Positions 18,936-27,276 of a stretch of 64,000 nucleotides of DNA are shown here, one piece after another. The position numbers and the translations under genes are program-made. How positions within the stretch are numbered: position 1 is the first letter of the stretch; every line of letters begins with the position of its first letter. Location: the NCBI GenBank assembly GCA_023955635.1, contig JAMXHR010000009.1, positions 434,001-498,000 of the forward strand, in the 5' to 3' direction. The stretch is from Methanosarcina sp. ERenArc_MAG2 (GTDB lineage Archaea; Halobacteriota; Methanosarcinia; Methanosarcinales; Methanosarcinaceae). The notes beneath the pieces were generated by a model that saw nothing but the letters and a program-made list of their open reading frames with translations, was not told the origin of the DNA and made no database searches.

Positions 18936-19097
18936 GATAAACCCTTTTCAAAAGCCCTTTTTGTTTTACTTTTTGGTTTCTTTTAATTTGTCTCCTTTCT
19001 AATTATTTTTTCCGTTCTGGAAAGAGAGCTGAGACGTGCACTACGCTGATAGTTACTTTTTATCTTTTTGAGTAGTTCGTTGTGAAAAATAATTGTT

Positions 19098-19175
19098 ATG
19101 CACATCTACTATGCACATCTACTATGCACATCTACTATGAACATTTATTATGCACATCTATTATGTACATCTGCT
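19098..19175. repeat. six tandem copies of a 13-bp unit
   Basis: The unit ATGCACATCTACT occurs three times exactly (19098-19136), then three variant copies (ATGAACATTTATT, ATGCACATCTATT, ATGTACATCTGCT). It ends 75 bases before the M24 peptidase start and so lies in that gene's promoter region. Confidence 0.9.
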
Positions 19176-19250
19176 CATAAGTTCTTAGTATATTCACTAC
19201 TGTAGGTTACTTCTATAATTGAGAACAGATAACTTAGTAAAGGGATCCGC

Positions 19251-20444
19251 ATGACTAAGAAAGTACCTATAACTGAACTGAAAAACCGCATGAGAAGTTT
19301 TAGAAAACGGATGGACACCTCAAGTCCCGAATGGGAAATAGCTGTTATCTTCAGCAAAATAAACCTTTATTATTTTACTGGCACTATGCAGGACGGAATG
19401 TTAATTATCCCTAAGAACGGAGATGCAATATTCTGGGTACGCCGCAGCTATGAAAGAGCTCTGGACGAATCCTTATTTTCCAATATAGAACCTATGAACA
19501 GTTTCCGTGATGCTGCAAAAAGTATAAGCAAGCTTCCAGACACTGTATATCTTGAAACCGAGGTTGTTCCCCTAGCTTTGTACCAGAGACTTCAAAAATA
19601 CTTCCCTTTTAAGAATATTAAATCCGTTGATACTCAAATTTGTGCTGTCAGAGCAGTTAAAAGCGAATATGAGCTCTTGCTGACAAGAGAAGCAGGCAGG
19701 ATTCATCAGCATGTGCTGGAAGACCTTGTACCTGAAATGCTGCAGGAAGGAATGAATGAAACGGACCTTGCAACCGAACTGTTTTCGGTTATGGTCGAAG
19801 AAGGACATCATGGATTATGTCGCTTTGGAATGTTTGATACCGAGATGTTCCTGGGAAATGTCTGTTTCGGTGAAAGCTCGATATATCCGTCTTATTTTAA
19901 CGGACCTGGGGGAAATTATGGGATGAGCCCAGCGGTTCCCCTGATTGGAAGCCGTGATAGGAAACTACGAAAAGGCGATCTGGTATTCATAGATGTAGGG
20001 TGCGGAGTTGAAGGGTATAACACGGATAAAACTACCACATATATGTTTGGTTCTTCACTTTCTCAATATGCCATAGATACCCATAATAAATGTGTGGATA
20101 TACAGAATGAGGCTGCCACAATGTTAAAACCCGGCGCTATTCCCTCGGAAATCTACAACAGCATAATGAACAAGCTTGATTCGGAATTTCTGCAGAACTT
20201 TATGGGTTTTGGAAACCGTAAAGTGAAATTCCTCGGGCATGGGGTTGGCTTGTTAATCGATGAACTGCCTGTAATTGCAGAAGGATTTGATGAACCCCTG
20301 CAGGAAGGAATGGTATTTGCTCTCGAACCTAAAAAAGGAATTGAAAACATCGGAATGGTAGGAATTGAAAATACCTTTATAGTAACTGCTGAAGGTGGAG
20401 AATGTATTACCGGTGACAACCCGGGTTTGATTCCTGTGTTTTGA
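19251..20444 (+). CDS. M24-family metallopeptidase (Xaa-Pro dipeptidase/aminopeptidase P-like)
   Basis: A 397-residue protein with an N-terminal creatinase-like domain (residues 1-155) and a C-terminal pita-bread fold. The metal ligands are visible: [19 protein letters not shown] (two Asp), [12 protein letters not shown] (His), FALEPKKGI (Glu) and GIENTFIV (Glu). Members cut amino-terminal residues next to proline, but some act on other substrates. The ATG follows AAAGGGA. Six 13-bp tandem repeats lie just upstream. Confidence 0.85.
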   Translation: MTKKVPITELKNRMRSFRKRMDTSSPEWEIAVIFSKINLYYFTGTMQDGMLIIPKNGDAIFWVRRSYERALDESLFSNIEPMNSFRDAAKSISKLPDTVYLETEVVPLALYQRLQKYFPFKNIKSVDTQICAVRAVKSEYELLLTREAGRIHQHVLEDLVPEMLQEGMNETDLATELFSVMVEEGHHGLCRFGMFDTEMFLGNVCFGESSIYPSYFNGPGGNYGMSPAVPLIGSRDRKLRKGDLVFIDVGCGVEGYNTDKTTTYMFGSSLSQYAIDTHNKCVDIQNEAATMLKPGAIPSEIYNSIMNKLDSEFLQNFMGFGNRKVKFLGHGVGLLIDELPVIAEGFDEPLQEGMVFALEPKKGIENIGMVGIENTFIVTAEGGECITGDNPGLIPVF

Positions 20445-20530
20445 TTAATAAAGTCCTTTATAAAGCAAGGTTTAATAAATTCATAGAAAACTGACAAAAT
20501 GAGGAGTCACACTCTTTACAAATCAACACG

Positions 20531-20575
20531 AACTAGATAATTAATGTATTCCTTGCAGCTATCTAGTTTTTTTCT
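20531..20575 (+). terminator. stem-loop terminator after the M24 peptidase gene
   Basis: AACTAGAT (20531-20538) pairs with ATCTAGTT (20561-20568), followed by a run of T. The loop is long (22 bases). Confidence 0.45.
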
Positions 20576-20624
20576 TTTTTCAAACATTAAGAAAAGGCTG
20601 CTCAAAGTTTATATTTGAGCCGTT

Positions 20625-21350
20625 TCAGTACTTGAGCCATTTCAGCAATTCCGACTCCACAGCTGGATTCACAAAATATTTTGTAAACTTGCCTTCTACT
20701 TCGGAGAAAATGACATCGTCTTCCCTTAACTTTTTTATATGCCAGTGAGTAGTGCTTTTGTCTAAGTTCAGCTTTTCTGAAATTTCCTGATTTGTAATCT
20801 CAGGATTTTCCAGAATGTTAAGTAGTATCTGTTTTCTTGTACTACCTTTAAGATGTGATATTATTATTTTATCGTTTTTTGTGAAAGCGTTGGAATTTTG
20901 AAAGGCTCTTGTGAACTTTCCTTCCCTCGTTAAGATCAATTTATCTTCAGCTTTGAGTGTTTTGATCTGATATCTTATAGATCCCAGGCTAATTTCCAGG
21001 TTTCTTGAAATTTCTGATGGAGTACACCCGGGCTCATTCAGCACATAATTAATAATTCTCTTTTTGTTGACATTTTTACTTAGGCTCCTTATCTGACCAA
21101 GAATTATGGGAGCCAGTTTGAAAAAGGAAAAGAAAACAGTCAAATACCCGATTATGTAAGCGATTTTGATTGACAAAGGAAATTCCCAGAATGAGTACGT
21201 CACGTCAGCACCGCTCATGTCAACAGCATCGCCCAATTTTTCAAGTTCTTCATCGGGTAGGCAGGGACCAACGGTATATCCTCCGGTGTCTGCACTGGTT
21301 ATACCTAGGGTACTCAGGAAAAGAATAAAAAGTAAGCTCTTTTTCAACAT
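20625..21350 (-). CDS. membrane-anchored regulator with two winged-helix domains
   Basis: A 241-residue protein. It starts with a signal-like helix (KKSLLFILFLSTLGITSAD), has an extracytoplasmic segment, a second helix at about residues 60-85 (IAYIIGYLTVFFSFFKLAPII), and then two winged helix-turn-helix units (GCTPSEISRNLEISLGSIRY and TNQEISEKLNLDKSTTHWHI). This suggests DNA binding on the inside controlled by a signal on the outside. Such regulators are common in Methanosarcina, but the ligand and targets are unknown. It is divergent from an interrupted secreted-protein gene. Confidence 0.75.
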   Translation of the reverse strand: MLKKSLLFILFLSTLGITSADTGGYTVGPCLPDEELEKLGDAVDMSGADVTYSFWEFPLSIKIAYIIGYLTVFFSFFKLAPIILGQIRSLSKNVNKKRIINYVLNEPGCTPSEISRNLEISLGSIRYQIKTLKAEDKLILTREGKFTRAFQNSNAFTKNDKIIISHLKGSTRKQILLNILENPEITNQEISEKLNLDKSTTHWHIKKLREDDVIFSEVEGKFTKYFVNPAVESELLKWLKY

Positions 21351-21385
21351 AGCAGCGCATAAATTGAGTAATTATGTTTGAAAAT

Positions 21386-21977
21386 TCAGATTGTATAATC
21401 TTCTGTTCCGGTCACCCTGTACCCATATACTTCATACTTCCAAGTTCCCGGTTCGATTCCATTTGAATTTTGAATATTCAGGAGAATTTTCCCGTTAACA
21501 GCTCCGTCAGCGTTATCATAGTAAGAACCTAGCACTGAGCCACTAGTGTCCTGGCAATTTAATTATAGGGTATTAATATTTAAACTAGCCCTTATACGTA
21601 ATCCCTTTCTTAATTATGGTGATCCATAACTAAATTTCCTAGACACTAGGAGTATATACTTTAAGCCGAAGAGAGTCTGTTGAATCTCCCCAATTAAGAT
21701 TTACAGCCAGAAGGGTAAGACCACTACCTACGTATTTTCCGTGCAGATTTGTTTCTCCCTGACTGACGGAATCATAAACTGTCATAATACCTATATCTGT
21801 GTCAACGATAACAATTTCAGTATCATGTGAAGGTGTTACAATATAGTTGCTTGATGGTTCTCTTTCGTCTAAATTTTCAGCTGCTGTCGCTGTAGTGGCA
21901 GATAAAAAAGCAGGGTTGCCAATATAATAAATAATATCTTTCTTGACATTTTCAACTCTCCTGTTAACACTTATCAA
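21386..21977 (-). pseudogene. hypothetical surface protein gene interrupted by a small insertion element
   Basis: The minus-strand frame from 21977 encodes about 110 residues with beta-rich composition (VIVDTDIGIMTVYDSVSQGE) and runs into an inserted element. Beyond the element the frame resumes without loss (GSVLGSYYDNADGAVNGK) to a TGA at 21386. Removing 21547-21649 restores one open frame reading ...VYTPSGSVLGSYY. No family is recognised. It may be a secreted or surface protein by composition; a clear signal peptide is not certain. Confidence 0.7.
21547..21645. mobile_element. 99-bp MITE with TGTC termini and CTAG target duplication
   Basis: The element begins TGTCCTGGCAATTTA and ends TAAATTTCCTAGACA, an imperfect 15-bp terminal inverted repeat. 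CTAG flanks it on both sides (21543-21546 and 21646-21649), and the host reading frame is restored when element plus one CTAG is removed. A second element of the same type is at 24088-24167. No ORF is carried. Confidence 0.85.
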
Positions 21978-22050
21978 AAGAGCTTACTTAAATTTTATGG
22001 TAAAATTGTCCAATTGTCTAGCAAATAATTCTATAAATTTAAAAAAATTC

Positions 22051-22251
22051 AAATTTAAATTTAATTATATTTTCAGTTGGATGATTTGGTCACAAATTAA
22101 TTATAAGAGTAAGTTCCTAGAAAAATATGAACATTTAAAAAGATGTTCAGTGGAGCTCAAATTCTCTCTGGAAGGTTTATTCGAACTCCACATTGCCCGG
22201 AGGCATGAGTTAGTGTTAGCTTTGCAATTATTTAAGGCTTGCTTGATCCTG
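22051..22251 (+). repeat. 201-bp direct repeat upstream of a secreted-protein gene, copy 1
   Basis: This segment matches 23780-23980 over 201 bases without gaps. Each copy ends about 30 bases before a gene for a signal-peptide protein. It contains a 60-codon ORF (22081-22263; MIWSQINYKSKFLEKYEH...). The ORF part differs at only 4 positions between copies, three of them synonymous, while the 30 bases before it differ at 4. It may be a small gene, a shared leader, or a piece of a mobile element. Confidence 0.8.
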
Positions 22252-22263
22252 TCTTTGGAGTAA
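22081..22263 (+). CDS. 60-residue hypothetical protein within the duplicated segment, copy 1
   Basis: The ORF begins MIWSQINYKSKFLEKYEHL, is rich in Leu/Lys/Glu and looks helical (HIARRHELVLALQLFKACL). Its near twin at 23810-23995 differs by mostly synonymous changes, which hints at selection on the protein, though the numbers are tiny. No family is recognised. Confidence 0.35.
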   Translation: MIWSQINYKSKFLEKYEHLKRCSVELKFSLEGLFELHIARRHELVLALQLFKACLILSLE

Positions 22264-22283
22264 AGAACAGAAGTGATCATATA

Positions 22284-23198
22284 ATGAAGGAAAAGCTTAA
22301 GATAAGTGCAATATTTGCAGCAATACTTCTTGTGAGTATTGCTTTTGTTCCAGCTGTGAGTGCACAGGACGAATCGTTTTCTTTATCAGCAGAAGATAAA
22401 GAAAAAATAGAGGTCACAAAGTTACCTGAAATGGAATTGGAGATCATTAATATAAATGATACTTCCAATATAGTACAGATTGGAGATACGCTAATAACCT
22501 TCGAATCTAATCCTGAACACACCGAAGCAAAAATGCAAATTGAAAATCTGACAACTGATGAAGTGGCGAATATTAGCTATAAAGTTTCAGAAATTGATGG
22601 AAAATTCAAGACTGATGTGTATCAAGAAGGAGAATTAGTTAATACAGTAACTTCAGTATACAATCCTATTGTACCAGGTTCGATGAAAGAAATATTTGAT
22701 GGCTCTTCTGCGAACTCTTCTGCTAAGCAAGACGCTGAAATTATTAATGCTATCACTTCCACAAAATATACGTGGGATGGTGTACATTTTGTTAAGGGGT
22801 CTGGTATAAAGTATCCTCATCCAGACTATGATTCATATACTGGTGAAATTTTTGACACTTGGTATATATCTGGCACTAAACTTAAACATTATCATATTGA
22901 GGACTCATATTCTGATGCGATAGCTGATTGTGCTCCAGCAGTAGCTGGAGCAGCAATTGGTTTAATAGTTGGTGGAGGAATTGGTGCTGTTGTTGGAGCA
23001 GGACTGGGAGCTTTATTGGGCGGGCCAACAAGTTCAATCCTTCTCGATGAAGAGGGATGTATTTGGGGCTGGTCTGCTCATAACTGGGGATGGCGTCTAG
23101 GACTTCCGCTTAATCCTACGACACTCACATATGTTCCTGATTACTACAGAGTTGCCTCCTATACTTTATGGAACTTTATCAGTTTGTCAAACCCATAA
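22284..23198 (+). CDS. secreted protein with a C-terminal glycine-zipper domain
   Basis: A 304-residue protein. It has a signal peptide (ISAIFAAILLVSIAFVPAVSA, cleaved near residue 27), an acidic 150-residue domain, then an aromatic stretch (YPHPDYDSYTGEIFDTWY). It finishes with a strongly hydrophobic glycine zipper (AAIGLIVGGGIGAVVGAG) bracketed by two cysteines (DCAPAV and EEGCIWGW). Glycine zippers often insert in membranes. A small four-helix membrane protein gene follows. The family is not recognised. The ATG at 22284 starts the signal peptide. Confidence 0.7.
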   Translation: MKEKLKISAIFAAILLVSIAFVPAVSAQDESFSLSAEDKEKIEVTKLPEMELEIININDTSNIVQIGDTLITFESNPEHTEAKMQIENLTTDEVANISYKVSEIDGKFKTDVYQEGELVNTVTSVYNPIVPGSMKEIFDGSSANSSAKQDAEIINAITSTKYTWDGVHFVKGSGIKYPHPDYDSYTGEIFDTWYISGTKLKHYHIEDSYSDAIADCAPAVAGAAIGLIVGGGIGAVVGAGLGALLGGPTSSILLDEEGCIWGWSAHNWGWRLGLPLNPTTLTYVPDYYRVASYTLWNFISLSNP

Positions 23199-23221
23199 TG
23201 CATCATTAATGTATGAAATTC

Positions 23222-23260
23222 AAGGATGATGTTACTTAAACATCGTCCTTCTATATTTTT
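23222..23260 (+). terminator. stem-loop terminator after the glycine-zipper gene
   Basis: AAGGATGATGT pairs with ACATCGTCCTT (one G-U pair) across a 7-base loop, followed by CTATATTTTT. Confidence 0.6.
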
Positions 23261-23337
23261 AAGGATTGTTATTTTATCATTTTTCAAAATTAATTTATAT
23301 TCGAATAATAATCGCTTCAAAAAATTAAATTTAGAGA

Positions 23338-23760
23338 GTGTATCAAGTGAAAATATTTAAAGCAAAACTTGAAGAGATTATAGGACTCCTGATTGGGTTA
23401 ATATTTTGGTATCTATGGCTGTTTGTAACCATTACAATGAGCTTTGAAATTAACTTCTATGCCCAGACCCAGATAAGTATTTGGGTTTCGATGGGTCTTC
23501 TTATTCTTTTCATGTTCACAGGGCATTATATAGTCTCAAGTGGTGTAATTGATGAGAAAAAGAGGATTGAAGACATAGTAATCATAAAAAGTAATCTAAT
23601 AGGTTATTTCCTGTGGCTTATTTTAATGATATTTGCGTACTTATTGGATATTGAAGTTAGTTCAAATGCAAGTCTGGTAGGAGGTTATATTACAATATTT
23701 TTAATTTATCTATACATGAAAAAGAGAGTAGTTAAAGCGAAAAGATGTTCCTCTTGTTAG
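23338..23760 (+). CDS. small four-helix membrane protein
   Basis: A 140-residue protein (or 137 from GTG 23347) with four predicted membrane helices (IIGLLIGLIFWYLWLF, ISIWVSMGLLILFMF, NLIGYFLWLILMIFAY and GGYITIFLIYLYM) and a basic, Cys-containing tail (KKRVVKAKRCSSC). No family is recognised. It lies 139 bases after the glycine-zipper gene but beyond a terminator-like hairpin. Confidence 0.55.
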   Translation: MYQVKIFKAKLEEIIGLLIGLIFWYLWLFVTITMSFEINFYAQTQISIWVSMGLLILFMFTGHYIVSSGVIDEKKRIEDIVIIKSNLIGYFLWLILMIFAYLLDIEVSSNASLVGGYITIFLIYLYMKKRVVKAKRCSSC

Positions 23761-23779
23761 GATGCTATTGAAGAAACCC

Positions 23780-23980
23780 AAATTTAGATTTGATTATACT
23801 TTCAGTTGAATGATTTGGTCACAAATTAGTTATAAGAGTAAGTTCCTAGAAAAATATGAACATTTAAAAAGATGTTCAGTGGAGCTCAAATTCTCTCTGG
23901 AAGGTTTATTCGAACTCCACATTGCCCGGAGGCATGAGTTAGTGTTAGCCTTGCAATTATTTAAGGCTTGTCTGATCCTG
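23780..23980 (+). repeat. 201-bp direct repeat upstream of a secreted-protein gene, copy 2
   Basis: This is the second copy of the segment at 22051-22251, in the same orientation and again just before a signal-peptide gene (24011). The contained ORF (23810-23995) reads MIWSQISYKSKFLEKYEHL and differs from copy 1 mostly by silent changes. Confidence 0.8.
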
Positions 23981-23995
23981 CCTCCTGGGAAATGA
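23810..23995 (+). CDS. 61-residue hypothetical protein within the duplicated segment, copy 2
   Basis: This is the twin of the ORF at 22081-22263. The first 57 residues are identical except Asn7 to Ser, and the C termini differ (ILPPGK here, ILSLE there) because the repeat ends. No known family. Confidence 0.35.
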   Translation: MIWSQISYKSKFLEKYEHLKRCSVELKFSLEGLFELHIARRHELVLALQLFKACLILPPGK

Positions 23996-24010
23996 ACAGG
24001 AGTGAAACAA

Positions 24011-24455
24011 ATGATAACGAAGAAATTTGGAATAGGAACGCTAATTTTGGCAATGCTGCTGGTAAGCGTTGTTATGCCGGCTGCTAGTGTCGCGTCAATA
24101 CTCAAAGATTTAACGATTCTGAATAGTTGCACTTGATTTTATACGACATTTTGCTGTTGACTCGACACTAGTGCTGCGATTCCAAAGTATGTTCATAAAA
24201 CCTTGGTTCTTGATTTGTCTGTTGAGTCATGAATTTCCCACAAAACAAGGGACTTATTTTGGAATCGATGCACTAGGTGTTAACTGGCCTCATGACAGTA
24301 TAGTTCAGCATGAAGTCTCTCATAATTTTGATGCCGACGATCAAAATTCCGTACTGCATCCAGAATGCATAATGAATTATCTTTATGCTCAACAGGATAC
24401 GAACATCTGGTGTACTTCCTGTCGAAATACTGTTGATTATGGAATAGATCACTGA
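24011..24455 (+). pseudogene. secreted zinc metalloprotease-like gene, interrupted and shortened
   Basis: The start encodes a signal peptide (MITKKFGIGTLILAML...VVMPAASA). An 80-bp element is inserted at 24088-24167, after which the frame resumes as AAIPKYVHKTLVLDL. A frameshift near 24230 leads to YFGIDALGVNWPHDSIVQHE, with VSHNFDADDQ following. HEVSHNFDADD fits the HExxHxxxxxD/H zinc-peptidase motif, and a Cys pair (WCTSC) follows. Without the insertion the product is only about 125 residues, so it may also lack an internal part. A related fragment is at 37809-37950. Confidence 0.65.
24088..24167. mobile_element. 80-bp MITE with TGTC termini and CTAG target duplication
   Basis: The ends TGTCGCGTCAA and TTGACTCGACA form an imperfect inverted repeat, and CTAG lies on both sides (24084-24087, 24168-24171). 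It splits the signal peptide of the metalloprotease-like gene. It shares terminal bases and target duplication with the element at 21547-21645, but not its interior. Confidence 0.8.
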
Positions 24456-24487
24456 TAAGCACAGATAAAACATATTGGGTGGAAGCC

Positions 24488-24894
24488 ATGAGAGAAGCCA
24501 ATAAAAAACTTCGTTATATAGGAATAATCCTTCTGATTTCGATAGGATTTTTTACAATTCTACCGTATATTTTCATGGGTCCACCAGCATCTTTTTTTCT
24601 GTTCACAATGGAGACAAAACTAATCACATAGTAACTATCGAAATTATTGATTCGAATAATAAATCAATATTTGAAAATACTTATAAATTATCTCCTCAAG
24701 AGAAAATAACAGAATCTAAAGGTTTGTGGTTGTTATTTAAGATGTCTTTACCTTTGAATAAAGATAATTATACTATTAAAACAACTTTAAAGAATAACTC
24801 AAGCGAGGAAACAAGCATGTCTTTGAATCCTTGGACTACATTATTTATTTCAATAATAGATTCATCTACTTTCATTGATGCAAGCCAGGTTTAA
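24488..24894 (+). pseudogene. hypothetical membrane-anchored protein, frame broken in a T run
   Basis: An N-terminal membrane helix (LRYIGIILLISIGFFTILPY) is followed by a stop in the first frame. Adding one T to the T7 run at 24592-24598 gives a single frame continuing SVHNGDKTNHIVTIEIIDS to a TAA at 24894, about 135 residues. The outer part is a beta-rich domain with NNxS-type sites. No family is recognised. It follows the metalloprotease-like gene by 32 bases. Confidence 0.55.
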
Positions 24895-25486
24895 CAGAAG
24901 CATAAGTATTGAGATTTTTAATAGTCATCATGCTTCTGTTTTCTTCTACAATTCACAGTTTTTGAAAAAAATGAATAAACTACAGGTTTATTTAAGTTTT
25001 TTAATTTTTTTCTGAATTTGCCTGCTTAAGTACCTGCAACGAATAATCTATGCAACTTATTATTCATAGGAGCTTCGATTGGCGACCTTGCTCTTGAAAA
25101 TCAAGAGTACAATCGGGAATACGTAGAGGTTATTCTATGACGAATCTAAATCAAAATGTAAGGGATTTTACTTGAAAGTAAGGAATTGGGCCCTGTAGAA
25201 ATCTTTTGAAATAATTAATATCCATTCAAATTAATGGCCTGACACTTTTTACTTATTTTTTTCAATCTCTTACACTAATTTATAGCGATATCGACAGCAA
25301 GGGAACATCTATACTAAGTCTCCAAATGTTAGTAATTTACTTAAATAAACGAATTCTCACCATCGATGACTATACTTCTAAAATGTGAATAGTTACTATT
25401 ACACAAATAGGAAGTCAAAGAAACATAAAAAAGAATGAAATAAAGATGAAGCCAAAAGCTTCACCGTTCAAGTTTATTCTGTAATC
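24895..25486. other. intergenic region without a supported gene
   Basis: This 592-base A+T-rich stretch lies downstream of both flanking genes. A CTCTTGA/TCAAGAG hairpin near 25092-25108 resembles a tRNA-Ser anticodon arm, but no acceptor or T arms can be built around it. Confidence 0.45.
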
Positions 25487-26521
25487 TTATTCCAGTTTTC
25501 TTTTAAGCTTTTTCTTTGCAAGCTTTTCGATTATCTCAAGGTTAACCTCGCCGCCGACGCTTAGTTTCTTATTGGCAACTGCACTTTCAAGGAGGTGCTG
25601 CCCTACTACAGTTCGGACGACAAGGGTGGTGTAGCCATCCGGGCTTCCGACCGAGCCGGCTGAGATGTCAGCCTTCAGAGCGGTAAAGTCCGTGCATACG
25701 CCACAGCCTGGGCGGACGGTGTCTTCAAGCTCGTTAAGGGGAATTATGTACTGTACCCCATCATTGAGGGTGATTTCCAGTTTACCCTTAACATCAATAC
25801 GGCAAACTTTCATCGGTTCAAGTGCGTACTCGCTTTTCAGTTTGCCTGCGATAAGTTTTTCGTAGTCGAAGTTTTCAGTACAGAAAAGCCCAACGACGAA
25901 GCGGATTGAATTTTTGTATGGGCGGACAAGCTGGTGGTCAGTCTCAAGCATTTTGCGGACTGCCTGGACTACACAGGGGACTCCGACAACTGCAATGTTC
26001 CTGTATTTCCGGTTTACAACCGCTTCTTTGAGGGAAGATACAAGAGGAACCCACCAGTTGTAACGGCTTCCGGCATGAGCAACAAGGGCCTCACTTCTGG
26101 TTATTACCATGGAGTGCGGCTTGAGGGTCCAGGGATCTTCCGTAACCGTAACAACAGCATCCACAAGGCCTGTATCCAGAGCGTTTGCAAGAATTGCCGT
26201 GACGGCCCCTCCGCTCTGTTTTCTTGGGATGTCATATTCAGCTTTTCCGGTAATGATTTCCAGGTAATCTCCGAGCAGGCTTGAGGGCTGTTCGTCGAGT
26301 CTCGGACAAACCTCGTAACAGGCTCCGCAGGGAACACCGTCAACAGCGGCTTTACAGTAATTATTGCTCTTCGGGTGTGTGGAATCGCCGCCCGTTTCGA
26401 AGTACAGAGCATCAGCAGGGCAGACTGCAATGCAGGCTCCGCAGCCTGAGCAAAGGCCTTCGTCCCAGACTTGTGATTTAAGGTCAAGGTAATTTTTACT
26501 TATTGGTTTCTGTTCTGCCAT
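25487..26521 (-). CDS. FrhB/FpoF-type coenzyme F420 oxidoreductase subunit, linked to glutamate synthase
   Basis: A 344-residue protein with N-terminal [4Fe-4S] motifs (CSGCGACIAVCPADALYF and CGACYEVCPR), the FrhB-family segment RKQSGGAVTAILANALD, and VVGVPCVVQAVRKML and RPGCGVCTDFTALKADIS. This family binds FAD and oxidises F420H2. It is the last of four genes with three archaeal glutamate synthase parts, starting 7 bases after the previous one. That makes F420H2 a plausible electron donor for glutamate synthesis. Electron transfer would pass through its Fe-S clusters to the large subunit; this is inferred. Confidence 0.8.
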   Translation of the reverse strand: MAEQKPISKNYLDLKSQVWDEGLCSGCGACIAVCPADALYFETGGDSTHPKSNNYCKAAVDGVPCGACYEVCPRLDEQPSSLLGDYLEIITGKAEYDIPRKQSGGAVTAILANALDTGLVDAVVTVTEDPWTLKPHSMVITRSEALVAHAGSRYNWWVPLVSSLKEAVVNRKYRNIAVVGVPCVVQAVRKMLETDHQLVRPYKNSIRFVVGLFCTENFDYEKLIAGKLKSEYALEPMKVCRIDVKGKLEITLNDGVQYIIPLNELEDTVRPGCGVCTDFTALKADISAGSVGSPDGYTTLVVRTVVGQHLLESAVANKKLSVGGEVNLEIIEKLAKKKLKRKLE

Positions 26522-26527
26522 GTCTGA

Positions 26528-27276
26528 TCACTCCCAGACGTACTTGCTTGCGAAAGGTCGGCTACTTGCAGGTCCGATCCTCGTGTAGTTAGTGTCCAGA
26601 AATTCTGCAGGGTCATACCCGAACTGCTCGCAGAAGTTCTTTATAATCGGAGCTATGCGTTCGAGATCGTTCTCAGTAAACTTGAATTTCTTGGCTCCGA
26701 CTCCAAGGAGATAATCATCGACTTCTCCGCGGACGATGATTTCTCCACCATGGATTCCACTTCCTATGCCTCTGTCTGTCATGGCTTTTTCCTTGCCTAT
26801 ACCCAGCACAAGCACAAGGCCACCTGCCATATACTCACCAAGGAAGGAATGGGCAGTGCCTCCCACAACAAGTATTGGCCTGGCTTCCACTTCATACTGT
26901 TTCATGTGGATGCCGCCCCGGTAGCCAATGTTATTCTTTACAAAGACTGTTCCTCCCCGCATACTGTGGGCAACTGCATCTCCTGCACTTCCATGAATAA
27001 CAAGCATACCGCTGTCCATTGTATTTCCAGGAGCGTGTTCGGCATTCCCATGTATAATACAGGTCGGCCCGCTCATGAACATTCCCAGATCCCCTCCGGG
27101 AACTCCATTGATTATGATGCGGGCATTGCCTCTTAACCCATCTCCTATAAAGCGCTGTCCGAGCACGTTGTCGAGGATTATTTCCTCTGCCCCGTCCGCA
27201 ACTGCAGCCCTTATTTTCTGGTTTAGGGGGTGTAGTGCATATCTCTGGCGTCAATTTTTACCGTCTTCATCTCCAT
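26528..27276 (-). pseudogene. glutamate synthase GXGXG-domain subunit, frame broken in a G run
   Basis: The 3' frame (27166-26528) holds the beta-helix GXGXG domain of glutamate synthase (VLGQRFIGDGLRGNARIII, GNTMDSGMLVIHGSAGDAV, GGTVFVKNNIGYRGGIH). The first codons lie in another frame from ATG 27270 or 27276 (KTVKIDARDMHYTP). The frames join if one base is added to GGGGG at 27226-27230, giving about 248 residues. In archaea this domain is a separate protein that structures the channel between the amidotransferase and synthase sites. The start overlaps the stop of the upstream gene. Confidence 0.8.

Noticed and set aside
21943..22263. 106-codon ORF from 21943
   Set aside because: The first 46 codons are unrelated A+T-rich sequence upstream of the 201-bp repeat. 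Only the part from ATG 22081 is shared with the second copy, so the shorter form is reported.
25080..25115. tRNA-Ser-like anticodon arm (CTCTTGA-AAA-TCAAGAG)
   Set aside because: No acceptor stem, D arm or T arm with the GGTTCRA-type sequence can be built around it.
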